This document shows, one piece after another, positions 41,753 to 49,154 of a stretch of DNA of 64,000 bases. The stretch spans positions 62,001 to 126,000 of the forward strand of contig NZ_CAMJOS010000006.1 in NCBI RefSeq assembly GCF_946407605.1. Direction: 5' to 3'. This stretch comes from an uncultured Prevotella sp. (GTDB taxonomy: Bacteria; Bacteroidota; Bacteroidia; Bacteroidales; Bacteroidaceae). The position numbers and the translations under genes were made by a program. The notes beneath the pieces are model-generated. The model saw only the letters and a program-made list of their open reading frames with translations. It did no database searches and was not told the DNA's origin. Position 1 is the stretch's first letter. Every line of letters starts with the position of its first letter.

Positions 41753-41792
41753 ACAAGAAAAGAAAAATCCATTATTCATAATTATAGCTTAT

Positions 41793-43292
41793 ATGAACAG
41801 AAAACTATTTGTTATCCTTTTCAGTCTGATTTGCTGCTGCGCTATTTATGCACAGGAGAAGAGCGAACTTCAGAAACAAGCCGAGGCCGTAGATGCCTCG
41901 CAGAATATTGCGAAAGCACGCTCGCTGTATATCCGCGCCTTTGACGACTATGCCGCCAAGGGACAGACGAAGCAGGGTGTGGAGTGTGGTGTCAAAGCCG
42001 CTGCATTGTATTACAAAGAGAGCCTCTACAAAGAGTCGTTCGAGTTGCTGCGTCGCATAGACCAAGCGATTAATGCAGACCGCAAAGCGGCCAACAGTCA
42101 GAAGGCTGGCATGCATTACTGGGTCACCAAGGAGCGTATGCAGATGTACATCAAGATGAGACGTAGCGAGAGCGCCAAAGAGCATCTGAACACGATGGAA
42201 AACTATGCCAAACAGGCTAGCGACGAAACGCTGAACGACGACCTGCTCTATAGCAAAGCCATCTTCTACTACACCTTCGGACAGAATGCCGAGGGTAATG
42301 CGGTATTCAAGGTGATGGCCGACAAGCTGACGGCATCGAAGGAATACAACAAGGTGGACGAGGTATATCAGACACTGATTGCCAACGGACGCCGCTCAGG
42401 TAATGCCAGTATGGTGGCACAGACCTACAGCAGCTATATTGTCTGGAAAGACTCTATCAATGCGCTGAAGGTGGCTGACCAGATCGGGGCACTGAACAAG
42501 CAGATTGCTGACCACGAGGCCACGATAGAAGAGAAGGACAGCTCGCTGAGCTCACGTCAGGCCATGATTGTGAGTCTGGGTATCCTCGCTGCCATCCTCG
42601 CTGGTGCGCTGGTAGTAGGCGCCATCATCCTCATGCGCTTCATCGTGCTCACCCGCAAGCAGAAGAAGACCATCAACCTGGCTAACGAGACCAACGCCCT
42701 GAAGGCTAAGTTCATCAGTAACATCGCAGCCCACCTGGAGCCAGAACTAAAGAAACTGGACACCAACAACGCCAACGTCAAGGCTATGCTGGAATTCTCA
42801 AATCACATACAGACACTCTCAGATCTGGAGAACACGCCCAGCGACAGCATCGTGCTGGAGGAAACACAGGTACAGCCCTTCTGCGAGGCACTCATCGACC
42901 AGATTCGCGACAAGGTGAAGAACGGAGTCAACATCACCGTTAACGCCCAGAAGATGAGCGTCAGCCTCAACAAGAAATATGTGTCGCACATCCTGCTCCA
43001 CCTGCTGGAGAACGCAGCTATCTACACACCTGAGGGCGGCACCGTTTGTCTGGAGTTCAAGAAACGCAGTCCCCACACCTATCAGTTCCTGGTGTCAGAC
43101 ACAGGTCAGATTATCCCAGAAGAGAAGCGCGAGGATGTGTTCAAGCCCTTCCTCGAGATACACGACCTGACCACAGGCGACGGACTGGGACTGCCCATCT
43201 GTAAGCAGATGGCGCTGAAGATGAATGGCGACCTGGAGATTGATCCAAAGTTCACCAAGGGTACACGCTTCGTGTTAGACCTACACGTGTAA
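41793..43292 (+). CDS. Atypical membrane sensor histidine kinase with TPR-like sensor
   Basis: A 499-aa protein with signal peptide (MNRKLFVILFSLICCCAIYAQ), a helical TPR-like periplasmic part at about residues 22-250, and a membrane helix (IVSLGILAAILAGALVVGAIILMRFIVL). The cytosolic part is kinase-like. The H-box region reads FISNIAAHLEPELKK instead of the usual FxxNxSHExRTPL. The ATPase part has LLENAAIYTPEGG (N box), VSDTGQIIPEE (a degenerate DxGxG box) and GDGLGLPICKQMA. No response regulator is adjacent. It may be a signalling protein with weak or no autophosphorylation. It sits between thyA and folA. Confidence 0.85.
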   Translation: MNRKLFVILFSLICCCAIYAQEKSELQKQAEAVDASQNIAKARSLYIRAFDDYAAKGQTKQGVECGVKAAALYYKESLYKESFELLRRIDQAINADRKAANSQKAGMHYWVTKERMQMYIKMRRSESAKEHLNTMENYAKQASDETLNDDLLYSKAIFYYTFGQNAEGNAVFKVMADKLTASKEYNKVDEVYQTLIANGRRSGNASMVAQTYSSYIVWKDSINALKVADQIGALNKQIADHEATIEEKDSSLSSRQAMIVSLGILAAILAGALVVGAIILMRFIVLTRKQKKTINLANETNALKAKFISNIAAHLEPELKKLDTNNANVKAMLEFSNHIQTLSDLENTPSDSIVLEETQVQPFCEALIDQIRDKVKNGVNITVNAQKMSVSLNKKYVSHILLHLLENAAIYTPEGGTVCLEFKKRSPHTYQFLVSDTGQIIPEEKREDVFKPFLEIHDLTTGDGLGLPICKQMALKMNGDLEIDPKFTKGTRFVLDLHV

Positions 43293-43340
43293 TTCTGCAT
43301 CAAAATATGATGCATGCATTATTAATTCTTCATTAACAAG

Positions 43341-43820
43341 ATGATAAGTATGATTGCTGCCGTAGCGCGCAACCGCGCTATTGGCTTCGAGAACAAACTG
43401 ATATACTGGCTGCCTAACGACCTAAAGCGCTTCAAGGCGCTAACCACAGGCCACACCATCGTGATGGGACGCAAGACCTTTGAGAGTCTGCCGAAAGGAG
43501 CACTTCCCAATCGTCGTAACTGCGTGCTGACACGCAGCACAGAGCAGTTGCCTGGCTGCGAGTGCTTCAAGGACTGGGACAGTTTCATCGCCTCGTGTCA
43601 GCCTGACGAGGACATATATATAATAGGTGGTGCCAGTCTCTATAGCGGACTGATTGACAAGGCCCAGCGCCTGTGTCTCACAGAGATTGACGATACCCCA
43701 GCACAGGCTGACACCTTCTTCCCAGACTACAGCGAATGGAAGGAGACGTGGCGCGAAGACCATGCTACAGACGAGAAGCATGCCTTTGCCTATAGCTTTG
43801 TGGATTATGTCAGAAGTTAA
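43341..43820 (+). CDS. folA: Dihydrofolate reductase
   Basis: It reduces dihydrofolate to tetrahydrofolate with NADPH (159 aa). Motifs are MISMIAAVARNRAIGFENKL, the substrate-site WLPNDLKRFKALTTG, GRKTFESLP and DIYIIGGASLYSGL. It supports thyA two genes upstream. Confidence 0.97.
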   Translation: MISMIAAVARNRAIGFENKLIYWLPNDLKRFKALTTGHTIVMGRKTFESLPKGALPNRRNCVLTRSTEQLPGCECFKDWDSFIASCQPDEDIYIIGGASLYSGLIDKAQRLCLTEIDDTPAQADTFFPDYSEWKETWREDHATDEKHAFAYSFVDYVRS

Positions 43821-43862
43821 GGAGTTAAGAAGTAAAGACGATAGAATAACAAAAACTGAGTT

Positions 43863-45026
43863 ATGAGTGAGTATCAGTATCATATCTTTTCACCATATAG
43901 GGTTTGCCCGCTGGGTGCCCATGTGGACCACCAGCACGGACTGGTGACAGGTTTCGCCATAGACAAGGGTGTGGACCTGTGGTTCAATATCAACAACAAT
44001 GGTCACGTGCATCTGGTATCGAAGACGTTTGAGGGCGAGGTGAACTTCGAGGTGGATGCTCCCTCACAGGTGAAGGAGCACCATTGGGGCGACTATGCCC
44101 GTGGTGCGAAATATGCGCTGAAGAAACGCTTCGAACTGAAAAACGGTATCGACGGCGTCATCCAAGGATCGCTGCCTGTAGGTGGCCTGTCATCATCAGC
44201 GGCAGTCCTCATCGCCTATGTGATGGCATTCTCAAAGGCCAACGGTATCACGCTGCAGCCTTTCGAGGTGGTGCAGATTGCCTCTGAGGCAGAGCGCGAG
44301 TATATTGGACTGAACAACGGACTGCTGGACCAGGCATGCATCGCCTTGGGAAAGAAAGACGGACTGCTGTTCCTTGACTGCGACAGCAACGAATGGCGCA
44401 TCATCAAGCGTCATCCAGAGATGCCTGAATTCAAGATTGGCATCTTCTTCTCTGGACTCACACGTTCGCTGGTGAATAGCGACTACAACCTGCGTGTCTA
44501 TGAATGTAAGACGGCAGCATGGAACATGCTGGCTTATACGGAGCAGCCTTTGAAGACCTTCGACAAGACTTTTTTGCGTGATATCCCCAAGGCGACCTTC
44601 GAGAAGACACGCATCGCAATGCCAGCACGTTTTGCCCGTCGTGCTGAGCACTTCTATAGCGAGTATCGTCGTGTTCGTCAGGGTGTCACCGCTTGGGAGA
44701 CAGGTAACTTGAAGCTCTTCGGCAAGCTCAGCTTCGACTCGTGTGAGAGCTCTATCCATAACTACGAATGTGGTTCGCCTGAGCTCATCGCCATCTACGA
44801 AATCATGCGGCAGCTGCCTGGCGTCTATGGTGGACGCTTCTCTGGAGCTGGCTTCAAGGGTGCCTGTATTGCCCTCGTCGATCCTGCCCATACTACAGAC
44901 ATCGAGAAGGTGCTCACCCAACGCTATCTGGATCAGTTCCCTGAATACGAAAAGACCTTCCAAGTATTCTGGGTATCGCCTGACGACGGAGCAAGATTTG
45001 TAGACCCCCTCAATCCCCCTGCTTAG
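43863..45026 (+). CDS. GHMP kinase resembling galacturonokinase
   Basis: A 387-aa sugar-1-kinase of the galactokinase family. The N-terminal signature SPYRVCPLGAHVDHQHG differs from the galactokinase GRxNLIGEHxDY form and resembles plant galacturonokinase (PYRICPLGAHIDHQ). The phosphate-binding loop is GSLPVGGLSSSAAVLIAYV and the C-terminal motif GGRFSGAGFKGACIAL. The expected reaction is phosphorylation of galacturonate (or galactose) at C1, with the nucleotidyltransferase downstream making an NDP-sugar. The last seven residues (DPLNPPA) and the stop codon are encoded by the left inverted repeat of the DUF559 cassette, so its original 3' end has been replaced. Confidence 0.85.
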   Translation: MSEYQYHIFSPYRVCPLGAHVDHQHGLVTGFAIDKGVDLWFNINNNGHVHLVSKTFEGEVNFEVDAPSQVKEHHWGDYARGAKYALKKRFELKNGIDGVIQGSLPVGGLSSSAAVLIAYVMAFSKANGITLQPFEVVQIASEAEREYIGLNNGLLDQACIALGKKDGLLFLDCDSNEWRIIKRHPEMPEFKIGIFFSGLTRSLVNSDYNLRVYECKTAAWNMLAYTEQPLKTFDKTFLRDIPKATFEKTRIAMPARFARRAEHFYSEYRRVRQGVTAWETGNLKLFGKLSFDSCESSIHNYECGSPELIAIYEIMRQLPGVYGGRFSGAGFKGACIALVDPAHTTDIEKVLTQRYLDQFPEYEKTFQVFWVSPDDGARFVDPLNPPA

Positions 45027-45471
45027 GGGGAAGCTCTTGCCCCACACATTTTCCTATGATTACATGCAAAAAAGGGATGATTTAAAAGGGTCTAAGTGGA
45101 GGACTGCTGACCCAATGACATACGAATTATTAAAAGAGGATGCTCGAAGTAATCGTAAGAACATGACAGAAGCAGAAAGCATTTTCTGGTCGGTGGTGAA
45201 GAAGAATGCTTTAGGAGAACGTTGTTTAAGACAACATATTGTAGGAGATTATATAGTTGACTTTTTGTTCCGTAGGAGTAAAGTTATAGTAGAGATTGAT
45301 GGAGGTTATCACTTCACAAACGAGCAACAGGAAAACGATGCTCTACGTACTGATTGGCTTGAGCATCAAGGCTACAAAATAGTACGTTTTACAAATGAGC
45401 AGGTTCTATTTGATACTAACAAAGTAATTGAAATAATAAAAGTCTCCCTAAGCAGGGAGATTAGAGGGTCT
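45002..45471 (+). mobile_element. DUF559 nuclease cassette bounded by inverted repeats
   Basis: The left repeat (45002-45031, AGACCCCCTCAATCCCCCTG...) and the right repeat (45443-45471, reverse complement AGACCCTCTAATCTCCCTGC...) are near-identical inverted ends of about 30 bp. Each includes a small hairpin CCCCCTGCTTAGGGGG or CTCCCTGCTTAGGGAG. Between them lies a single AT-rich DUF559 gene. The left repeat ends the upstream gene and the right repeat encodes the nuclease C-terminus. A mobile or homing cassette is inferred from this layout. Confidence 0.7.
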
Positions 45472-45477
45472 TTATGA
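45064..45477 (+). CDS. DUF559 family endonuclease-like protein
   Basis: A 137-aa protein of the DUF559 family, which has a PD-(D/E)XK (Vsr-like) restriction fold. The core is RKNMTEAESIFWSVVKKNAL, RQHIVGDYIVDFLFRRSKVIVEIDGGYHF and the late GYKIVRFTNEQVL. Candidate metal ligands are the Asp in YIVDF and the Glu/Asp of VEIDG. I start at ATG 45064; the ORF track uses TTG 45037, near the left repeat. Base composition is clearly AT-richer than the flanking kinase gene. The C-terminus (SLSREIRGSL) is encoded by the right inverted repeat, and its stop codon overlaps the next ATG (ATGA). Confidence 0.85.
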   Translation: MQKRDDLKGSKWRTADPMTYELLKEDARSNRKNMTEAESIFWSVVKKNALGERCLRQHIVGDYIVDFLFRRSKVIVEIDGGYHFTNEQQENDALRTDWLEHQGYKIVRFTNEQVLFDTNKVIEIIKVSLSREIRGSL

Positions 45478-46217
45478 AAAATATAATTTTAGCTGCTGGT
45501 TATGCAACCAGACTTGGGGAACTCACCAAGAACTTTCCCAAACCATTACTTAAAATAGGCAATAACACTATTTTGGGTAGAATGCTTGATGACATCGATA
45601 CAATCGATGACATCACCGAGCATATCATAGTTACAAATCATAAGTTTGCTCCCATATTCAAGCAATGGGCTGCAGAGCAGCATTATTCCAAACCAATAAC
45701 AATCGTCGACGATGGTACCGAAACCAACGAAACGCGCCTAGGTGCCGTAAACGATCTTCTTTTGGTATTAAACACTCCCCCTAAGCAGGGGGAGTCGGAG
45801 GGGGTCTTGGTGGTGGCTGCAGATAACTTGCTGTTCTTCTCATTCCAGGAATTCGTTGATTTCGCAAAGGCGAAGGGAACCAGCTGTATCATGTGCCACG
45901 AACAACCTTCAATAGAGAAGTTGCAGCGTACTGGTGTCGTAGAGTTGGATGCCAACAACAAGGTGCTGGGCATGGAGGAGAAGCCTCAGGTGCCCAAAAG
46001 TCACTGGGCAGTACCACCGTTCTATATCTATCTAAAGAAAGACCTCGACCTTGTACGTCACTCTGTAGAAAATGGTTGCGGCAAAGATGCACCAGGCAAT
46101 CTGGCTCATTATATGGTGGAGCACACCACAATGCACGCCTGGCCCATGAGTGCTGGACGCTTCGACATAGGCAGTCTCGACACCTACTACGAGGCGGTAG
46201 AGAAATATGGGAAATAA
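45474..46217 (+). CDS. Sugar nucleotidyltransferase family protein with repeat insertion
   Basis: A 247-aa NTP-transferase fold enzyme that joins a nucleotide to a sugar 1-phosphate. Motifs are IILAAGYATRLGELTKNFPK (nucleotide loop and PKPLL), VVAADNLLFF (metal Asp), KVLGMEEKPQVPKS and FDIGSLDTYYEA. It is the likely partner of the galacturonokinase-like kinase upstream. Eleven codons (about TPPKQGESEGV, 45775-45807) are a third copy of the cassette repeat, inserted in frame before the VVAADN motif. DNA left of that copy is AT-rich, DNA right of it resembles the rest of the window. Confidence 0.85.
   Translation: MKNIILAAGYATRLGELTKNFPKPLLKIGNNTILGRMLDDIDTIDDITEHIIVTNHKFAPIFKQWAAEQHYSKPITIVDDGTETNETRLGAVNDLLLVLNTPPKQGESEGVLVVAADNLLFFSFQEFVDFAKAKGTSCIMCHEQPSIEKLQRTGVVELDANNKVLGMEEKPQVPKSHWAVPPFYIYLKKDLDLVRHSVENGCGKDAPGNLAHYMVEHTTMHAWPMSAGRFDIGSLDTYYEAVEKYGK
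45775..45807 (+). repeat. Third copy of the DUF559-cassette repeat, inside nucleotidyltransferase
   Basis: This 33-bp copy reads, as reverse complement, AGACCCCCTCCGACTCCCCC followed by TGCTTAGGGGGAG. It has the same orientation as the right end of the cassette and keeps the reading frame. Confidence 0.88.
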
Positions 46218-46240
46218 GAAAGAGGAAATATGGAGAATAA

Positions 46241-46275
46241 AAAAAACAGGAGTTCAGCGCTCCTGTTTTTGTTTG
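46241..46275. terminator. Bidirectional terminator between nucleotidyltransferase and Lrp genes
   Basis: AACAGGAG / CTCCTGTT with loop TTCAGCG, an A-run on the left and a T-run on the right, between convergent genes. Confidence 0.9.
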
Positions 46276-46292
46276 TTGTTCTGCTTAAAACC

Positions 46293-46772
46293 TTACTCTT
46301 CTGTATCAACCATCTCCATAATGGGCAACTGGTGCTCGAATGCTGAATAGAAAGATATCAGCGTCTGCGAGCTACTGAGTCCCAGCGGCTGCAGCTTGTC
46401 GTGGATGATGGTGAGCAGATGGTGGTTGTTCTGCGCGTAGATCTTGATGAACATATCAAAGTTACCAGTGGTATAGTGACACTCCGTCACCTCAGGAATA
46501 TGCTTCAGTTCCTCTACCACTCTGTCGAAATCCTCAGGATTCTTCAGGTTCAGACCAATGAAGGCGCAGGTCTCATAGCCCAGCTTCTCTGGGTCCATGA
46601 TAAACTGTGAGCCTTTCAGGATGCCCATATTTGTTAACTTCTGAATACGCTGATGAATGGCTGCACCACTCACATCACACGCACGAGCCACCTCTAAGAA
46701 AGGTATTCTCGCATCGGCTGCAATAAGTTTCAAAATCTGCTTATCCAGCCCGTCAAGTTTCTGATTTGCCAT
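46293..46772 (-). CDS. Lrp/AsnC family transcriptional regulator
   Basis: A 159-aa regulator. The N-terminal winged helix-turn-helix is LDGLDKQILKLIAADARIPF followed by ACDVSGAAIHQRIQKLTNMG. The C-terminal RAM domain is ETCAFIGLNLKNPEDFDRVV, with EVTECHYTTGNFDMFIKIYA for effector and oligomer contacts. It probably senses an amino acid. It is a single gene with its own promoter. Confidence 0.94.
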   Translation of the reverse strand: MANQKLDGLDKQILKLIAADARIPFLEVARACDVSGAAIHQRIQKLTNMGILKGSQFIMDPEKLGYETCAFIGLNLKNPEDFDRVVEELKHIPEVTECHYTTGNFDMFIKIYAQNNHHLLTIIHDKLQPLGLSSSQTLISFYSAFEHQLPIMEMVDTEE

Positions 46773-46795
46773 ATTGCTATATTAATTTTGATGTG

Positions 46796-46827
46796 CAAAG
46801 GTAACAAGAAAATCTGACAACTACAAC
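46796..46827 (-). promoter_or_regulatory. Promoter of the Lrp-family gene
   Basis: On the minus strand GTTG (46827-46824), 20 nt, TACCTTTG (46803-46796). Confidence 0.7.
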
Positions 46828-46865
46828 AATTTGTGAAGAAAAAACGCGTTGCGTAGTTCAAATTG

Positions 46866-47321
46866 TTACTTTTCGGTAGCAGAATAGTTAACTTTCAAAG
46901 CAAACGATTGTTGTAAGGCTTTTTTAACATCTGAAATGATGCCGAAAGGAACATCGCGGTCTGCCTTGATAGAAACCGTCATGCGAGGCTGGTCTTCTGA
47001 CGACATTTTCGAACGTTCTGACTCCACATAAGCCTTGATATCATCGACAGTAGCCAGACTGTTGTTCAGCTGGATGTAAAAGCTGTCGACTGGTGCATCT
47101 TTCACACGACCAATATAGACATAGGTAACTGCCGACTTATGAGTAAGCTTCTGCAGTTCTGTGCCCTGCGGCACCTCATAACGTACCTGCAAATCCACAT
47201 CACGCATGTGGGTGACAATCATAAAGAAGAACAGCACCGTGAAGATAAGGTCGGGCAGCGACGCGGTGTTCAGCTCAGGCAACTCACGACTACGGCGACG
47301 ACGGAAGACTCCTCGTTTCAT
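46866..47321 (-). CDS. exbD: ExbD/TolR family protein (second copy)
   Basis: A 151-aa biopolymer-transport protein. It has a basic cytosolic start (MKRGVFRRRRSRELPELNTA), a membrane helix with the key Asp (SLPDLIFTVLFFFMIVTHM), and a periplasmic domain ending VKKALQQSFALKVNYS. With ExbB it forms the proton-driven motor for TonB. Its start overlaps the other exbD stop by 4 bp. Bacteroidota often carry paired ExbD proteins. Confidence 0.92.
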   Translation of the reverse strand: MKRGVFRRRRSRELPELNTASLPDLIFTVLFFFMIVTHMRDVDLQVRYEVPQGTELQKLTHKSAVTYVYIGRVKDAPVDSFYIQLNNSLATVDDIKAYVESERSKMSSEDQPRMTVSIKADRDVPFGIISDVKKALQQSFALKVNYSATEK

Positions 47322-47908
47322 CGGCCACCTCCTTCCTCTGTGATAGCCTGTTCGCTGATACGCTGCGGATAAACCATATTGATAGCCTCACGCTGCTCGT
47401 TATTACAGTTGGCCAGCGTCCTTCCAAACTGCTTCTGTGCCAGTTCCTCGCGCAACTGGTGATAGGCCCTGACGATGGCATCCTGCATCTGGAAATACAT
47501 GTCGTAAGAGGCATCGCGATGCACATCCATCATAATGACATGACGATCGCTCACCTTATAGCGTCCCAGCAGATGCACCTCACGTTCACTCATCTCAGGC
47601 AATGTAGGGTCGTCGGCATCGTTGGCCACAAAGGTCTTCACACGTTCCGTCAACGCGTCCATTGCTATGGGCTCGTCGTTGCAGGTCATCACACCATCGG
47701 CACCCAGCTTCAGGCATAACGCATTACGTTTCTTGACGATAACCTCCTGTTCTTCCGTCTGGTTCTCAGGGTTTGGCAGCTGGCGAGGCAATCCCCAGTC
47801 GCTGTCCATTGATGAGGTTACGAGGAAGAAGATCAACAGCATGAACGATATGTCGGCTGTCGATGTGGTGTTCAGACCAGGCATCTCTCTTCTTCTTCGT
47901 GCAAACAT
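47318..47908 (-). CDS. exbD: ExbD/TolR family protein (first copy)
   Basis: A 196-aa ExbD with the conserved helix TADISFMLLIFFLVTSSMD, whose Asp is needed for proton flow. Its periplasmic domain is longer than that of the second copy and carries an extra middle segment (ANDADDPTLPEMSEREVHLL). It is probably the heteromeric partner of the 46866 protein. It follows a 33-aa membrane peptide gene by 4 bp. Confidence 0.92.
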   Translation of the reverse strand: MFARRRREMPGLNTTSTADISFMLLIFFLVTSSMDSDWGLPRQLPNPENQTEEQEVIVKKRNALCLKLGADGVMTCNDEPIAMDALTERVKTFVANDADDPTLPEMSEREVHLLGRYKVSDRHVIMMDVHRDASYDMYFQMQDAIVRAYHQLREELAQKQFGRTLANCNNEQREAINMVYPQRISEQAITEEGGGR

Positions 47909-47912
47909 TGCA

Positions 47913-48014
47913 TCAGTCGTTATGGGTGGTATATTGGTGAATCACGGCCCAAGCCATCAGCACCACTATCAGTGCCATCAGCACGTAAATGGTATAGAGC
48001 AGAACGTCAATCAT
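47913..48014 (-). CDS. 33-aa single-helix membrane peptide between exbB and exbD
   Basis: This frame is too short for the ORF track. It encodes MIDVLLYTIYVLMALIVVLM followed by AWAVIHQYTTHND. Almost the whole peptide is one membrane helix. It starts 13 bp after exbB and stops 4 bp before exbD, and it fills a gap that would otherwise be unexplained in a tightly packed operon. A role as an accessory subunit of the ExbB/ExbD motor is inferred. Confidence 0.72.
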   Translation of the reverse strand: MIDVLLYTIYVLMALIVVLMAWAVIHQYTTHND

Positions 48015-48027
48015 ATCCTTACTATAT

Positions 48028-48882
48028 TTACTCTTTTACCCTTTTACTCTTTGAGATGATGTCCAACAGCGTGATAGCGCCTTCCTCCATCTGAATGGTC
48101 AGACGGTCTATGCGGCTATTGACAAAGTTATAGAACACCTGCAGTATCAAGGCCACCACGATACCAAAGATAGTGGTGAGCAGGGCCACCTTCATGCCCT
48201 CGGCCACGATGGTGGGACCAATATCACCTTCAGTCTGAATCTGGTCGAAAGCCATCACCATACCAATCACAGTACCCAGGAATCCCAGCGAGGGTGCGAT
48301 GGCGATGCACAGCTTAATCCATGAGGTGCCACGTTCCAGACGGGCTGTCTGCACAGAGCCGTAGCTGATGATGCTGCGCTCTATATCCTCGACAGGCTCG
48401 TCAATATGCATCAGTCCCTGATAGCAGACACTGGCCACAGGACCACGGGTATCGCGACAGATGGTTTTTGCTCCTTCCACATCGCCTGCTTCCACCTTTT
48501 TCTCAATGTCGGCAAGCAGTTTCTTGGTGTTAATCTCGGCCAAGGTGAGATAGATGATTCGCTCGATGCACAGCGCCAGGCCCAGCACCAATACCAGTGC
48601 CACCAATGACATGAATCGCGGGTCGCCCTCCATGAACTTCGTCTTCAACTGGTCGTGCAACCCAAAACCACCTTCGCTGGCCAGCGAGTCGAGTGCTGCC
48701 ATATCATCGGCACCTATCAGTTCTTCTACCGTCAGGTCGCCAACAGCACTATCGGCAGCCACCATCTGGGTCTCTGCCATAGAGTCAGCAACCTGCAAGT
48801 CTTGAGCCAAAGCCGGCTGTCCCAGCATCAACAAACCTGCCAGAATACCAGCAGTCATTAATCTTTTCATCATGTTATTCAA
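48028..48882 (-). CDS. exbB: ExbB/TolQ proton channel protein
   Basis: A 284-aa MotA/TolQ/ExbB family protein with an N-terminal signal (MMKRLMTAGILAGLLMLGQPALAQ) and an acidic periplasmic stretch. Three helices follow: SLVALVLVLGLALCIERIIY, and in the core domain AIAPSLGFLGTVIGMVMAF and EGMKVALLTTIFGIVVALIL. It forms the pentameric channel of the TonB motor. It lies just downstream of tRNA-Ser on the same strand with no terminator between, so read-through from the tRNA promoter is likely. Confidence 0.94.
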   Translation of the reverse strand: MNNMMKRLMTAGILAGLLMLGQPALAQDLQVADSMAETQMVAADSAVGDLTVEELIGADDMAALDSLASEGGFGLHDQLKTKFMEGDPRFMSLVALVLVLGLALCIERIIYLTLAEINTKKLLADIEKKVEAGDVEGAKTICRDTRGPVASVCYQGLMHIDEPVEDIERSIISYGSVQTARLERGTSWIKLCIAIAPSLGFLGTVIGMVMAFDQIQTEGDIGPTIVAEGMKVALLTTIFGIVVALILQVFYNFVNSRIDRLTIQMEEGAITLLDIISKSKRVKE

Positions 48883-48896
48883 AAATCAAGGGGGGA

Positions 48897-48988
48897 GCGG
48901 AGAGAACATTTTCGCCTTAGGGCTTTGAACCTGTTCCTCCTGGCGGAGAGAACAATTTCGCCTTAGGGCTTTGAACCTGTTCCTCCTA
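48897..48988 (-). repeat. Two 46-bp tandem copies of tRNA-Ser 3'-end-like sequence
   Basis: Each unit starts GCGGAGAGAACA and ends GTTCCTCCT(G/A). A third, partial unit is the real 3' end of tRNA-Ser. On the tRNA strand the units contain TGTTCTCTCCGC (the tRNA end) and GGTTCAAAGCC, which resembles a T-arm. The copies are perfectly tandem (46 bp each). Confidence 0.93.
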
Positions 48989-48989
48989 G

Positions 48990-49077
48990 CGGAGAGAACA
49001 GGATTCGAACCTGCGAACCGGTTTTGCCGGTTACACGCTTTCCAGGCGTGCCTCTTCAACCACTCGAGCACCTCTCC
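48990..49077 (-). tRNA. tRNA-Ser (anticodon GGA)
   Basis: The minus strand folds as a class II tRNA of 88 nt. It has acceptor GGAGAGG / TCTCTCC, D arm CTCGAGTGGTTGAAGAG, an anticodon loop CTGGAAA with anticodon GGA, the long variable arm AACCGG/CCGGTT, and T arm CAGGTTCGAATCCTG. CCA is not encoded. It reads UCC and UCU serine codons. Confidence 0.96.
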
Positions 49078-49094
49078 TTACTGTTAAGCGGATG

Positions 49095-49102
49095 CAAAGG
49101 TA
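49095..49102 (-). promoter_or_regulatory. Promoter element of tRNA-Ser
   Basis: TACCTTTG on the minus strand, 17 bp before the tRNA 5' end. The -33 box is not clear. Confidence 0.6.
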
Positions 49103-49154
49103 ATGCATAAAATTGACAAATGATTATTGGCAATTGATAATTTAATATTCTTTA

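Noticed and set aside
43995-45026. Plain galactokinase assignment
   Set aside because: The N-terminal signature lacks GRxNLIGEHxDY and fits the galacturonokinase type better; kept as an alternative only.
48886-49071. 61-aa minus-strand ORF MLEWLKRHAWK...
   Set aside because: It is a translation of tRNA-Ser and its tandem 3' copies.
48897-49077. Prophage or integrative element at tRNA-Ser
   Set aside because: No integrase or phage gene is within the window; only possible attachment-site scars are seen, and they are listed as a finding.
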